From RGIG6919 sp045531905 (GTDB lineage Bacteria > Bacillota > Clostridia > Lachnospirales > Lachnospiraceae), in NCBI GenBank assembly GCA_045531905.1, contig JAZSEY010000027.1:118942-182941 (forward strand): a DNA stretch of 64,000 bases, written 5' to 3'. Shown piece after piece: positions 41,710 through 49,988 of the stretch (positions are counted from its first letter, which is position 1; each line of letters opens with the position of its first letter). Made by a program: the position numbers and the translations under genes. Below the pieces are notes generated by a model, which was not told where the DNA came from, did not search any database, and saw nothing but the letters and a program-made list of their open reading frames with translations.

Positions 41710-43716
41710 TTATTCTGACAACTGTTCCCACAGCTCATAAAGCTGTTCTAATTCTTCGTTTGTCTCTGCCTGTTTATTTGTAATTTCAGTCAGTTTAGCA
41801 ACATTGGTGGCATTTTCCGGAGCGGACAGCTGTGCATCTAAGTCTGTAATCAGTGTTTCTAATTCCTCAATGCGGGCTTCTGTTTTCTTGATGTCATTTT
41901 GTCGCTTGCGTTCCTGTGCTTGTTGCTGTTTGGCTGCCTTCCAATCCTGTTTGCTTTCTGTTTCCTGCCTTGCAATATTTGCCACAGTGGCTGTGTTGCC
42001 AGTAGCAACATTTGTTGTTTCTGTAGGCGTGAATGCAATACCAGCTCTCCAGGCATATGCCTGTTGATAGACTGGGAGCTGTTTCTTTTCCAGGAAATTA
42101 TCATAATCTCCAGGATATTCTAATAACTGCCAATTGCCGGTTGCCGTGCCGGTATCATTATCCGGGACACCCACCAAATCTAATATGCGGGTAGCCGTTT
42201 TATTGATAAAGTAACGGTCGTGTGATACATAGAGTACCGTACCAGTGTAATTTCTAAGGGCTTCTTCCAGGATTTCCTTAGAAGTAATATCCAAATGGTT
42301 GGTAGGCTCATCCAAAATCAAAAAGTTAGCTGAGGAAAGCATAAGCTTTGCCAGCGAAACACGTCCACGTTCACCACCAGATAAATCCTCGATTTTCTTA
42401 AAAACATCATCTCCTGTAAATAAAAATGCTGCCAAGAGATTACGAATTCGTGTATTGGTAAGATTCGGATAGGCATCAGAGATTTCCTCAAAAATGGTTT
42501 TTTGAGAAGAGAGCACCTGATGCTCCTGGTCATAGTAACCGATTTTTACGCGGGAGCCAAGTGCAATTTTACCGGCATCCTTTGGAAGTAAGCGGTTGAT
42601 GATTTTTAAGATGGTGGTTTTGCCTGTTCCATTGTTACCAATGAGTGCAACCCGTTCACCGCGCTTGATATCCATATTTACATTGGTAAAAAGGGTGTTA
42701 GGTCCAAAGGCTTTGGATAATCCTTCTACTAAAAGCACGTCATTGCCGCTTTCTGTTTCCGGTTCTAAGGATAGGCGCATGGCATCCCGAACCTCCTGCG
42801 GCTTTTCTAAACGGTCTATCTTATCCAACATTTTTTCGCGGCTTTCTGCACGCTTGATGGACTTTTCCCGGTTAAAGGACTTTAGTTTTTCAATGACTGC
42901 TTCCTGATGGGCAATCTCTTTTTGCTGATTCAAATACGCCTTCAGTCGGCTTGCTCGAACCTCTTCGCGACGCTTGGCAAAATAACTGTAGTTTCCGTTA
43001 TAAACATCTCCAACGCATAGTTCGATAGAAATGATTTTGCTCACAATCTTATCTAAGAAATAACGGTCGTGGGATACAATTAAGACACTACCATTGTAAT
43101 TGGAGAGATAATTCTCAAGCCATGCAATGGAATCCATATCTAAATGGTTGGTAGGCTCGTCCAGTAAAATGATGTCCGGACTTGTGAGCAGAAGTCTTCC
43201 CAGGGCAACTCTGGTACGCTGGCCACCGGATAAATCTCCAACCTTCTTTTCAAAGTCTGCTTCTGTAAAACCAAGGCCTTTTAATACACCAATGATTTCG
43301 CTCTTATAGGCATAGCCATTCTTTGCTTCAAATTCATGATTGAGTCGGGAGTAGGTGGAGAGTAGTGCTTCTAAAGCCTCACCTTCTGTCTGTTTCATCT
43401 CTAACTCCAATGCACGGATTTTATTTTCTAAATCAATGACATCCTGCTTTGCGGCAACCATTTCCTCGTAAATGGTGTTGGCAAAATCGAAATCCTGATG
43501 CTGTGACAAATATCCAACAGTCTTATCTTTGGCAATAATGACCTGTCCCTCATCAGCCTGTTCTAGTCCCATGATGATTTTTAACAGGGTTGATTTTCCT
43601 GCACCATTGATACCTACAATGGCAGCTTTTTCTTTTTCCTCTATATGAAAGGTAATGCTTTTTAAAATCGATTTATCGTTGTATGATTTTGAAATGTTTT
43701 GACATGCTAAAATCAT
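41710..43716 (-). CDS. ABC-F family ATPase
   Basis: The 668-residue soluble protein has two ABC domains and no TM segments. Domain 1: Walker A GINGAGKSTLLK (about 35-46), signature LSGGQRTRVALGRL, Walker B IILLDEPTNHLD. Domain 2: Walker A GNNGTGKTTILK, signature LSGGERGRVSLAKL, Walker B FLILDEPTNHLD. The linker (about 235-320) is the ABC-F interdomain region that reaches the ribosomal P site, and a C-terminal coiled coil (about 590-665) resembles that of YdiF/Uup-type factors. ABC-F proteins act on the ribosome in translation control or antibiotic protection; the linker has no evident resistance signature. It is divergent from nnr. Confidence 0.93.
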   Translation of the reverse strand: MILACQNISKSYNDKSILKSITFHIEEKEKAAIVGINGAGKSTLLKIIMGLEQADEGQVIIAKDKTVGYLSQHQDFDFANTIYEEMVAAKQDVIDLENKIRALELEMKQTEGEALEALLSTYSRLNHEFEAKNGYAYKSEIIGVLKGLGFTEADFEKKVGDLSGGQRTRVALGRLLLTSPDIILLDEPTNHLDMDSIAWLENYLSNYNGSVLIVSHDRYFLDKIVSKIISIELCVGDVYNGNYSYFAKRREEVRASRLKAYLNQQKEIAHQEAVIEKLKSFNREKSIKRAESREKMLDKIDRLEKPQEVRDAMRLSLEPETESGNDVLLVEGLSKAFGPNTLFTNVNMDIKRGERVALIGNNGTGKTTILKIINRLLPKDAGKIALGSRVKIGYYDQEHQVLSSQKTIFEEISDAYPNLTNTRIRNLLAAFLFTGDDVFKKIEDLSGGERGRVSLAKLMLSSANFLILDEPTNHLDITSKEILEEALRNYTGTVLYVSHDRYFINKTATRILDLVGVPDNDTGTATGNWQLLEYPGDYDNFLEKKQLPVYQQAYAWRAGIAFTPTETTNVATGNTATVANIARQETESKQDWKAAKQQQAQERKRQNDIKKTEARIEELETLITDLDAQLSAPENATNVAKLTEITNKQAETNEELEQLYELWEQLSE

Positions 43717-43859
43717 GATATCTTATGTTCCTTTCCAAAACTCTCTGCCCCTAAGAATACCACAATTCTTTATGCTTTGACAAGGCTTAGCAGGTTTGCA
43801 TAACGGCGATATTTGTGCTATAACCAAATAGGAAAAGAACATTGTCAGGTGGTGTGAAA

Positions 43860-45398
43860 ATGGAATATGTATGCAGTCAGAGACAAATGCAGGAAATAGA
43901 TAGAATTACAATTGAGGAGGTCGGCATTTCATCCGAAGTTTTGATGGAACGGGCGGCTTATTCCGTATTGCAGGAGATAAAGGACAAATGTAGTTCTGCA
44001 TCAGAGGTTTTGGTGCTGGCAGGACATGGCAATAATGGTGGAGATGGTGTTGCCCTTACTAGAATGCTGTTAGAAGCAGATTATGCAGTGACCTTATGTG
44101 TCATCGGAAATGGTAATAGTAGTGAAGGTTTCCAAAAACAGATGGATATTTTGATGCAGGAGCAGCCATATGAGGAAGGTCTTACCTTGGTGGAGGTTCG
44201 TGAGGAACGTGATTTTTCAGACATTTCTAAGCAGACCTTTGATGTGATTGTGGACAGCATATTTGGCATAGGACTTACCCGTGAATTAAAGTCGCCTTAT
44301 CGGGAAATCATTGACATGGCAAATGCAATGTCAGGCCTTAAACTTGCGCTGGATATTCCTTCTGGTCTGCATAGCTTAAATGGTGCGGTATTAGGAACAG
44401 CCTTTATCGCTGATGTTACGGTAACCTTTGGCTTTTTAAAACAAGGTATGTTGTTGGGAGAAGGTCCCCAATATTGTGGAGATGTGAAAGTAAAACAGGT
44501 TGGTTTTTCAAAAAAAGCGATTGCATCGGTAAATCCACAGACCTATACCATGGCAGAAGAGGATTTGAAGAATCTGCCTAAGCGGTATGTGCTTTCTAAT
44601 AAGGGAAACTATGGCAAAGTGGTTGTGTTTGCAGGTGCGAAGGATATGGCAGGTGCGGCATATTTTGCCTGTGGGGCTGCTTACCGTATGGGAGCTGGTT
44701 TGGTGAAACTATATTCTCATCCAGATAATATTCCAGTTGTAAGTACAAAGTTACCGGAGCTACTGACTGCCCCTGTGCCGGATGATGCCTCAAAAGAGGA
44801 TATCAAATCCATTGTTGCGGAGGCAAATGCCTTTGGCAGTGTGATTGTCATTGGACCAGGACTGGGAAAGAATGATGGAGCAAAAATGTTAGTGGAAACG
44901 GTGCTTACAGAGGCAACCGTGCCAGTGGTGATAGATGCAGACGGCTTAAATGTACTTTCTGAACATATGGAATGGCTTGATCAGAAGCAGATGTCTGTTA
45001 TCATTACGCCGCATGTGAAAGAGATGGAACGTCTTTGTGGTAAGACGGTAGCAGAGATTAAAACCAATACGTTAGAAATAGCCCAAGCATTTGCAAAACA
45101 GCATGAGGTGATTTGTGTATTAAAGGATGCCAGAAGTGTTGTGACAGATGGTACAGATTCTGTATATATCAATGAAGTAGGAAATAATGGCATGTCAACC
45201 GGTGGAACTGGGGATGTTTTGGCTGGTATTATCGGTGCGTTAGTTGCCAGCGGTATGGCTCCAAAGTGGGCGGCGGATTATGGTGTTCTGTTACATGGAA
45301 CTGCCGGAAACAGGGCAAGAGATATTCTTGGCGAACGTGCCATGTTAGCCAGTGATTTGCTGGAACAGCTTCCAGAAGTCACAAGAACTTTAGCATAA
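43860..45398 (+). CDS. nnr: Bifunctional NAD(P)H-hydrate epimerase / ADP-dependent dehydratase
   Basis: Nnr repairs damaged NADH and NADPH hydrates in the cytoplasm. The 512-residue protein joins a YjeF-N epimerase domain (about 1-210, with VLAGHGNNGGDGVALTRML and DSIFGIGLTRELKSPY) and a ribokinase-like dehydratase domain (about 220-510, with VFAGAKDMAGAAYFA, VIGPGLGKNDGAKML and NNGMSTGGTGDVLAGIIGAL). The start at 43860 is preceded by AGGTGG; a TTG at 43842 is in frame but unsupported. It is directly followed by mazF. In many Firmicutes nnr, alr and mazEF form one cluster; here alr and mazE are absent. Confidence 0.94.
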   Translation: MEYVCSQRQMQEIDRITIEEVGISSEVLMERAAYSVLQEIKDKCSSASEVLVLAGHGNNGGDGVALTRMLLEADYAVTLCVIGNGNSSEGFQKQMDILMQEQPYEEGLTLVEVREERDFSDISKQTFDVIVDSIFGIGLTRELKSPYREIIDMANAMSGLKLALDIPSGLHSLNGAVLGTAFIADVTVTFGFLKQGMLLGEGPQYCGDVKVKQVGFSKKAIASVNPQTYTMAEEDLKNLPKRYVLSNKGNYGKVVVFAGAKDMAGAAYFACGAAYRMGAGLVKLYSHPDNIPVVSTKLPELLTAPVPDDASKEDIKSIVAEANAFGSVIVIGPGLGKNDGAKMLVETVLTEATVPVVIDADGLNVLSEHMEWLDQKQMSVIITPHVKEMERLCGKTVAEIKTNTLEIAQAFAKQHEVICVLKDARSVVTDGTDSVYINEVGNNGMSTGGTGDVLAGIIGALVASGMAPKWAADYGVLLHGTAGNRARDILGERAMLASDLLEQLPEVTRTLA

Positions 45399-45474
45399 TT
45401 GAATATGAAAAATAGAACTGGCAATACTTTTGTTAAGTTGCAATATACTACAATAAGAGTATTGGAGAGTGAAA

Positions 45475-45825
45475 ATGTTGGTTATCAAGCGTGGAGATGT
45501 ATATTACGCAGATTTGAGACCTGTGGTGGGTTCAGAACAGGGCGGTATCCGTCCGGTTGTCATTGTACAAAATGAAGCAGGCAACCGTCACAGTTCTACC
45601 GTAATCTGTGCCGCAATTACCAGCAAGATGAATAAGGCGAAGTTGCCTACCCATGTAGAAATGGATGCGAAGCGTTGTCATATGGTGAAGGATTCTGTAA
45701 TCCTGTTAGAGCAGGTGAGAACCATAGATAAAAAAAGGCTTCGCGAAAAGGTTTGTCACTTGGATGATGCCATGATAGAAAAAATTGATAAGGCATTAAA
45801 GGTGAGTTTAGAGTTAGATACATAA
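45475..45825 (+). CDS. mazF: MazF/PemK-type endoribonuclease without adjacent MazE
   Basis: The 116-residue product is very similar in pattern to Bacillus EndoA/MazF: VIKRGDVYYADLRPVVGSEQGG at the N-terminus, VICAAITSKMNKAKLPTHVEM and DSVILLEQVRTIDKKRL, which contain the Arg, Thr and other catalytic-site residues. MazF cleaves mRNA at short specific sites. The ATG at 45475 has GGAG 7 bases upstream; a GTG at 45469 is in frame. It lies 76 bases after nnr and 32 bases before an AEC transporter gene. No antitoxin-like ORF, even a short one, is found directly upstream or downstream. Confidence 0.93.
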   Translation: MLVIKRGDVYYADLRPVVGSEQGGIRPVVIVQNEAGNRHSSTVICAAITSKMNKAKLPTHVEMDAKRCHMVKDSVILLEQVRTIDKKRLREKVCHLDDAMIEKIDKALKVSLELDT

Positions 45826-45857
45826 GATAGTAAACAGACATACGAGGAGGCATAATT

Positions 45858-46775
45858 ATGGTTGTATTTGAAGTAATGCTACAGCTATTTATTGTGTTAG
45901 TAATTGGATATCTATTAACAAAAAAAGATGTGTTAAATGCCGATACCGGTCGCAGAATATCGGCTTTGGTGGTAAATGTTACCATGCCACTTCTGATTAT
46001 ATCTGCAGTGGCAGAAAATTTGGAAAATGGAAGTCTAAAGGAAGTACTTGGCGTATTCTTCCTGGGAATTGCAAGCTACATAATATTTCCTTTGGTAGCA
46101 TGGTGTTTGGCAAAGGCGATGAAGGCACCAATGGGAGAACAGGGCACTTATCAGTTTATGCTGATATTTAGTAATTGTACATTTATGGGCTATCCGGTAT
46201 TAAATGCCATATTTGGAAGTGAGGCGATTTTCTTATCCTCTATCTACAACATGCCATTTAATCTGGTGGCATTTTCTTATGGCATTTATCTGCTTTCTAA
46301 GGATGGCGGTGCAAAGGCTTCGTTTGACTGGAAAAAATGCTTAAATCCTGGAGTGATTTCGGCAATCATTGGTTTTATAATATACGCATTGCAAATCGAA
46401 CTTCCAAGATTTGTGCTAGATACCTGTAGTATGGTAGGAGATATGACCACGCCACTATCCATGATTGTGCTAGGTGTGTCTTTAGCACAGATTCCACTAA
46501 AAGAGGTATTTACAGATGTCAGAATTTATGTGATGACGGCATTTCGTTTGCTGGGTATTCCGGTTCTCACTTATCTATTGTTAAAGGGATTTATCCATGA
46601 TGAAATGATACTAGGAGTTGCAGTTATGACACAGGCGATGCCGGTGGCGTCCATGTCAGTTATGCTCAGCAACCAGTATGGTGGCAATGTAAAACTGGCG
46701 TCAGTCGGTGTATTTGTCAGCACACTACTTTCTGTAGTGACCATTCCCGTATTGTCTTTATGGCTATTTCCATAA
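45858..46775 (+). CDS. AEC-family transporter
   Basis: The 305-residue protein has ten predicted TM segments in two halves, with LFIVLVIGYLLTKKDVLN at the N-terminus, a central polar loop and CTFMGYPVLNAIFGSEAIFL and TQAMPVASMSVMLSNQYGGN near the two crossover points. It probably moves a small organic anion. AGGAGG precedes the ATG. It is the likely third gene after nnr and mazF. It is a distant paralogue of the AEC transporter at 39000-39938. Confidence 0.9.
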   Translation: MVVFEVMLQLFIVLVIGYLLTKKDVLNADTGRRISALVVNVTMPLLIISAVAENLENGSLKEVLGVFFLGIASYIIFPLVAWCLAKAMKAPMGEQGTYQFMLIFSNCTFMGYPVLNAIFGSEAIFLSSIYNMPFNLVAFSYGIYLLSKDGGAKASFDWKKCLNPGVISAIIGFIIYALQIELPRFVLDTCSMVGDMTTPLSMIVLGVSLAQIPLKEVFTDVRIYVMTAFRLLGIPVLTYLLLKGFIHDEMILGVAVMTQAMPVASMSVMLSNQYGGNVKLASVGVFVSTLLSVVTIPVLSLWLFP

Positions 46776-46797
46776 GGGTTTCGGAAGGTGCTAAGAC

Positions 46798-46855
46798 TTG
46801 AAATGTCATAGTCTATATGATAAAATTGTGAGGATATGGTCACCTGTCAGGTGAC
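46798..46855 (+). promoter_or_regulatory. Promoter of yebC with a downstream dyad
   Basis: TTGAAA (46798-46803), 17 bases, TAAAAT (46821-46826), then GTCACCT-N3-AGGTGAC (46839-46855) at about +6 to +22. The dyad position fits a repressor site or a small 5' hairpin. Confidence 0.68.
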
Positions 46856-46895
46856 AAAACACGAAAGAAAACAAGAACAAAAAGGAGGAAATGTC

Positions 46896-47624
46896 ATGTC
46901 AGGACATTCAAAATTTGCCAATATTAAGCATAAGAAAGAAAAGAACGATGCAGCAAAGGGAAAGATTTTTACTATTATCGGTAAGGAAATCGTTGTTGCA
47001 GTAAAAGAGGGTGGTCCAAACCCTGACAATAATAGAAAACTTCGCGATGTAATCGCAAAGGCAAAGGCGAACAACATGCCAAATGATACAATCAAGAGAG
47101 GTATCGATAGAGCAGCTGGTGACGCAAACTCAGTAAACTACGTACAGAATACATACGAGGGTTATGGTCCAAATGGTACAGCAATCATCGTAGATACCTT
47201 AACTGATAACAAGAATAGAACCGCTGCAAACGTAAGAAATGCATTTACCAAGGGTGGCGGAAATGTTGGTACAACAGGTTGTGTATCATATATGTTTGAT
47301 AAGAAGGGTCAGATTATCATTTCTAAGGAAGAGTGCGATAAGGACGCTGACGATTTAATGATGCTTGCCTTAGATGCAGGCGCAGAAGACTTCGCAGAGG
47401 AAGAGGATAGCTTCGAGGTAATTACAGACCCAGAAGAATTCTCAACTGTACGCGAGGCATTAGAGGCTGCAGGTATTCCAATGGCATCTGCTGAGGTAAC
47501 CATGATTCCTCAGAATTACGTAGAACTTACTTCAGATGACGACATCAAGAAAATGAACAAGATTTTAGACTTACTTGATGAGGATGATGACGTACAAAAC
47601 GTGTACCATAACTGGGACGAATAG
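46896..47624 (+). CDS. YebC/PmpR-family protein (transcriptional or translational regulator)
   Basis: The 242-residue protein starts MSGHSKFANIKHKKEKNDAAKGK, the canonical N-terminus of the YebC/TACO1 family (usually SGHSKW; here Phe replaces Trp). The three-domain length and the segments GGPNPDNNRKLRDVIAKAKANNMPNDTIKRGI and GYGPNGTAIIV are conserved. Members act as transcription regulators (PmpR) or help ribosomes through proline stretches (YebC2/TACO1 type); sequence alone does not decide which. AAAGGAGG precedes the ATG at 46896. The stop codon lies inside a short direct repeat that recurs in the following intergenic region. Confidence 0.95.
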   Translation: MSGHSKFANIKHKKEKNDAAKGKIFTIIGKEIVVAVKEGGPNPDNNRKLRDVIAKAKANNMPNDTIKRGIDRAAGDANSVNYVQNTYEGYGPNGTAIIVDTLTDNKNRTAANVRNAFTKGGGNVGTTGCVSYMFDKKGQIIISKEECDKDADDLMMLALDAGAEDFAEEEDSFEVITDPEEFSTVREALEAAGIPMASAEVTMIPQNYVELTSDDDIKKMNKILDLLDEDDDVQNVYHNWDE

Positions 47625-47902
47625 GATTTTGCTCAAGCAGCTAGAAAACGGAAAGGATGCTTTGTGTGTAAGTACACAAAGCAACCTTTTTGATTTCTAG
47701 CTATTTGAGGGCAAAATCCTAGAGGACGGATAACCTTCTTTCCCTATTTCATGCAGAGCAGGAAAAGGAAAACGTCGCGAAGCGACGGAGGGAAAGAAGG
47801 TTATAGGGACGAATAGATGGAGTTATTGTTTCCTTCTTTCTGCGGAGCAGAAGTAAAAGTGCCGCGATAGCGGCGCCTGCAAGTTGGTAAGAGGGACGAA
47901 TA
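47614..47902. repeat. Array of hairpin modules separated by a short direct repeat
   Basis: GGGACGAATA(G) occurs at 47614-47624, 47806-47816 and 47893-47902, with a variant AGAGGACGGATAA at 47721-47733. Between the copies lie hairpin modules. Module 1 is a long near-continuous stem (outer arms 47622-47632 and 47711-47721). Module 2 is a perfect 16-bp stem (47730-47745 with 47789-47804) enclosing CGTCGC-GAA-GCGACG. Module 3 starts with the same CCTTCTTTC as module 2 and has GCCGC-GATA-GCGGC. Modules 2 and 3 also share a TGC(A/G)GAGCAG segment and look like diverged copies. No ORF is supported in this 300-base gap. Confidence 0.7.
47659..47691 (+). terminator. Probable yebC terminator inside hairpin module 1
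   Basis: GCTTTGTGT (47659-47667) pairs with ACACAAAGC (47674-47682), followed by AACCTTTTT. Confidence 0.6.
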
Positions 47903-47926
47903 ATACAAATAGAAAAGAGGTATATT

Positions 47927-49306
47927 ATGGCACAGCTTTGGGGCGGACGTTTCACAAAAGAAACAGACCAGTTAGTATATAATTTTAACGCTTCTATCTC
48001 CTTTGATCAGAAGTTTTACAAGCAGGATATCAGAGGCAGCATTGCACATGTAACTATGCTTGCGAAGGTTGGCATTTTGACAGAGACAGAGCGAGATCAG
48101 ATTATTGATGGCTTGAATGGCATTTTAGCAGATGTGGAAAATGGTAGTTTGCAGATTACCTCTGAGTATGAGGATATTCATTCCTTCGTAGAGGCAAACT
48201 TAATTGACCGTATAGGTGATGTAGGTAAGAAATTGCATACAGGTCGTAGTAGAAATGACCAGGTTGCATTAGATATGCGTCTTTATACAAGAGATGAGAT
48301 TATCGAGTTAAAGGATTTGGTTAGAACTTTATTAGAGACATTACATGGTCTGATGAAGGAAAATCAGGATACTTATATGCCGGGCTTTACACATTTGCAA
48401 AAGGCTCAGCCGGTAACATTTGCACATCATGTTGGTGCATATATGGAAATGTTTAAGCGGGATTATAGCCGTTTAAATGACATTTTCGAGAGAATGAATT
48501 ACTGTCCATTGGGCTCTGGTGCTTTGGCGGGAACAACATATCCATTGGATCGCGAATATACAGCAGAACTATTGGATTTTAAGGCTCCTACACTGAATAG
48601 TATGGATTCCGTATCAGACAGAGATTATGTAATCGAACTTTTAAGTGCACTTGCTACAATTATGATGCATTTAAGTAGATTTTCCGAGGAGATTATCATC
48701 TGGAATTCTAATGAATATCAATTTGTGGAATTGGATGATGCGTATAGTACAGGAAGTTCTATTATGCCACAGAAGAAGAATCCTGACATTGCGGAATTGG
48801 TTCGTGGTAAGACTGGTAGAGTATATGGTGCGTTGACTTCTATTTTAACAACTATGAAGGGAATTCCTTTGGCATACAATAAGGATATGCAGGAAGATAA
48901 GGAGTTGACCTTTGACGCCATCGATACTGTTAAGGGTTGCCTTGCACTATTTACCGGTATGATTGCAACCATGAAGCTTAACAAGGAAAATATGGCGAAG
49001 AGTGCAATGGGTGGATTTACAAATGCAACAGACGCTGCAGACTATTTAGTAAACAAGGGTGTTCCATTTAGAGATGCCCATGGTATTGTAGGACAGCTTG
49101 TTTTAGCCTGCATTGAGAAGAACATCGGATTGGATGCGTTGCCATTGGAAGATTACAAAGCAATCAGTCCTGTGTTTGAAGAGGATATCTATGAGGCAAT
49201 CAGCCTGGAGACTTGCGTTACAAAACGTAATACCATTGGTGCTCCGGGAAAAGAGGCAATTGCGAAAGTAATTGCAATCAATGAAGCGTACATGAATACA
49301 TTGTAG
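47927..49306 (+). CDS. argH: Argininosuccinate lyase
   Basis: ArgH splits argininosuccinate into arginine and fumarate, the last step of arginine synthesis. The 459-residue cytoplasmic protein has the family's N-terminus MAQLWGGRFTKETD, the HTGRSRNDQVALDMRLY region, a catalytic His in MPGFTHLQKAQP, and the fumarase/aspartase signature SSIMPQKKNPDIAELVRG. AAAGAGG precedes the ATG. argG and argC lie 12-16 kb to the right, so the arginine genes are dispersed in this region. No ARG-box-like site is obvious directly upstream of argH. Confidence 0.97.
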   Translation: MAQLWGGRFTKETDQLVYNFNASISFDQKFYKQDIRGSIAHVTMLAKVGILTETERDQIIDGLNGILADVENGSLQITSEYEDIHSFVEANLIDRIGDVGKKLHTGRSRNDQVALDMRLYTRDEIIELKDLVRTLLETLHGLMKENQDTYMPGFTHLQKAQPVTFAHHVGAYMEMFKRDYSRLNDIFERMNYCPLGSGALAGTTYPLDREYTAELLDFKAPTLNSMDSVSDRDYVIELLSALATIMMHLSRFSEEIIIWNSNEYQFVELDDAYSTGSSIMPQKKNPDIAELVRGKTGRVYGALTSILTTMKGIPLAYNKDMQEDKELTFDAIDTVKGCLALFTGMIATMKLNKENMAKSAMGGFTNATDAADYLVNKGVPFRDAHGIVGQLVLACIEKNIGLDALPLEDYKAISPVFEEDIYEAISLETCVTKRNTIGAPGKEAIAKVIAINEAYMNTL

Positions 49307-49328
49307 ACGTTGGAAAGGATGACGGGAT

Positions 49329-49604
49329 ATGAACAATACAACAAAAGCGAGATATGATGTAGCAAAAAGAATGATTGCCGGACGTATTGATGTAGATGAA
49401 GTTGTGATGATGACACAGTTACCAAAAGAAGAAGTTCAGAAGTTAAAGGATGAATTCGATAAGGTGACACAGTCAGAATTAGACGGATTGGATATTGATT
49501 TGGGACCGATTTTAATGGACAATTACGTAACTCCGGAAGAAGAGGGCGTATTTGAGCAGATTAAGAAACAGGTGCAGGATTCGGTGAATCGAAAAGGAGA
49601 ATAA
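49329..49604 (+). CDS. Small acidic helical protein of unknown function
   Basis: The 91-residue protein starts MNNTTKARYDVAKRMIAGRID, is strongly acidic and is predicted mostly helical. The segment RIDVDEVVMMTQLPKEEVQKLKDE looks like a small helix-turn-helix of the kind found at the end of some transposase-like nucleases, but no nuclease part is present. AAAGGATG precedes the ATG. It follows argH by 22 bases and may be translated from the same mRNA. The terminator stem contains its stop codon. Confidence 0.72.
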   Translation: MNNTTKARYDVAKRMIAGRIDVDEVVMMTQLPKEEVQKLKDEFDKVTQSELDGLDIDLGPILMDNYVTPEEEGVFEQIKKQVQDSVNRKGE

Positions 49605-49630
49605 AAACCATTGAATTGCAAGGTTTTTAT
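49601..49630 (+). terminator. Terminator after argH and the small gene
   Basis: ATAAAAACC (49601-49609) pairs with GGTTTTTAT (49622-49630). Its last base is also the first base of the -35 box of the next promoter. Confidence 0.75.
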
Positions 49631-49657
49631 TGCAATGTAAAAATAATTTGCTATAAT
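49630..49657 (+). promoter_or_regulatory. Promoter of the predicted antitoxin RNA
   Basis: TTGCAA (49630-49635), 16 bases, TATAAT (49652-49657). Confidence 0.75.
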
Positions 49658-49663
49658 ATAACT

Positions 49664-49752
49664 ATAAGGCAATCGCCACAGAGTGGTTGACCTTGTGAAA
49701 AAAGTTGAATGAAAACCTTCCCTCACTCGCCAAAGTACAGGGAAGGTTTTTC
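49664..49752 (+). ncRNA. Predicted antisense antitoxin RNA of a type I toxin-antitoxin locus
   Basis: An RNA starting near 49664 would run about 90 nt to the bidirectional terminator (49712-49750) and T run at 49747-49751. Its 5' part (49668-49693) is a near copy, in inverted orientation, of the toxin mRNA leader. It encodes no credible peptide. It overlaps the 3' end of the converging toxin mRNA by at least the terminator stem. This matches the organisation of known convergent type I systems such as TxpA/RatA or Fst, though the family is not proven. Confidence 0.65.
49712..49751. terminator. Bidirectional terminator shared by toxin mRNA and antisense RNA
   Basis: AAAACCTTCCCT (49712-49723) pairs perfectly with AGGGAAGGTTTT (49739-49750); T runs follow on both strands. 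Confidence 0.88.
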
Positions 49753-49756
49753 TATG

Positions 49757-49849
49757 TTACTGACACATTAAGTAAATGAATGTCAATAATGCAATGAGAA
49801 ATTTTCCGAATGACATTAAATCTTTGAAGTCATAGTCTTTTTTCTTCAT
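49757..49849 (-). CDS. Small hydrophobic peptide, probable type I (holin-like) toxin
   Basis: The 30-residue peptide has a charged start MKKKDYDFKDLMS, then a single hydrophobic helix FGKFLIALLTFIYLM (14-28) and ends CQ. The FGxFxIALLTFI core matches the holin-like toxin peptides of Firmicutes, which insert into the membrane. GGAGGTGATGTAT precedes the ATG at 49849, an unusually strong ribosome-binding site. It is transcribed from its own promoter with a leader of about 75 nt and converges on a small RNA gene. It is too short for usual gene finders. The toxicity is inferred, not shown. Confidence 0.78.
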   Translation of the reverse strand: MKKKDYDFKDLMSFGKFLIALLTFIYLMCQ

Positions 49850-49930
49850 ATACATCACCTCCATCCTATATAGAATAGAGGTCAACCACCCTGTAACACG
49901 ATTGCCGACAGAACAAAAACTGTCAGAAAT

Positions 49931-49959
49931 ATATTAACATGTAAAAGTTATTATTGCAA
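49931..49959 (-). promoter_or_regulatory. Promoter of the small-toxin mRNA
   Basis: On the minus strand TTGCAA (49954-49959), 17 bases, TAATAT (49931-49936). The predicted leader opens with a hairpin (CTGACAG...CTGTCGG) before the inverted-repeat copy. Confidence 0.72.
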
Positions 49960-49988
49960 TATGGATTTATAAAAATACTGTAAAATAA

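Larger units (their letters stand above)
49668..49906. repeat. Inverted repeat pair flanking the toxin locus
   Basis: The 26 bases at 49668-49693 (GGCAATCG...GTGGTTGACCT) recur inverted at 49879-49906 with a two-base length difference. Each copy lies at the 5' end of one of the two converging transcripts. Confidence 0.85.

Noticed and set aside
47614..47902. Possible CRISPR or attachment-site array behind yebC
   Set aside because: Only three short copies with unequal spacing, the intervals are palindromic, and no integrase or cas gene is present.
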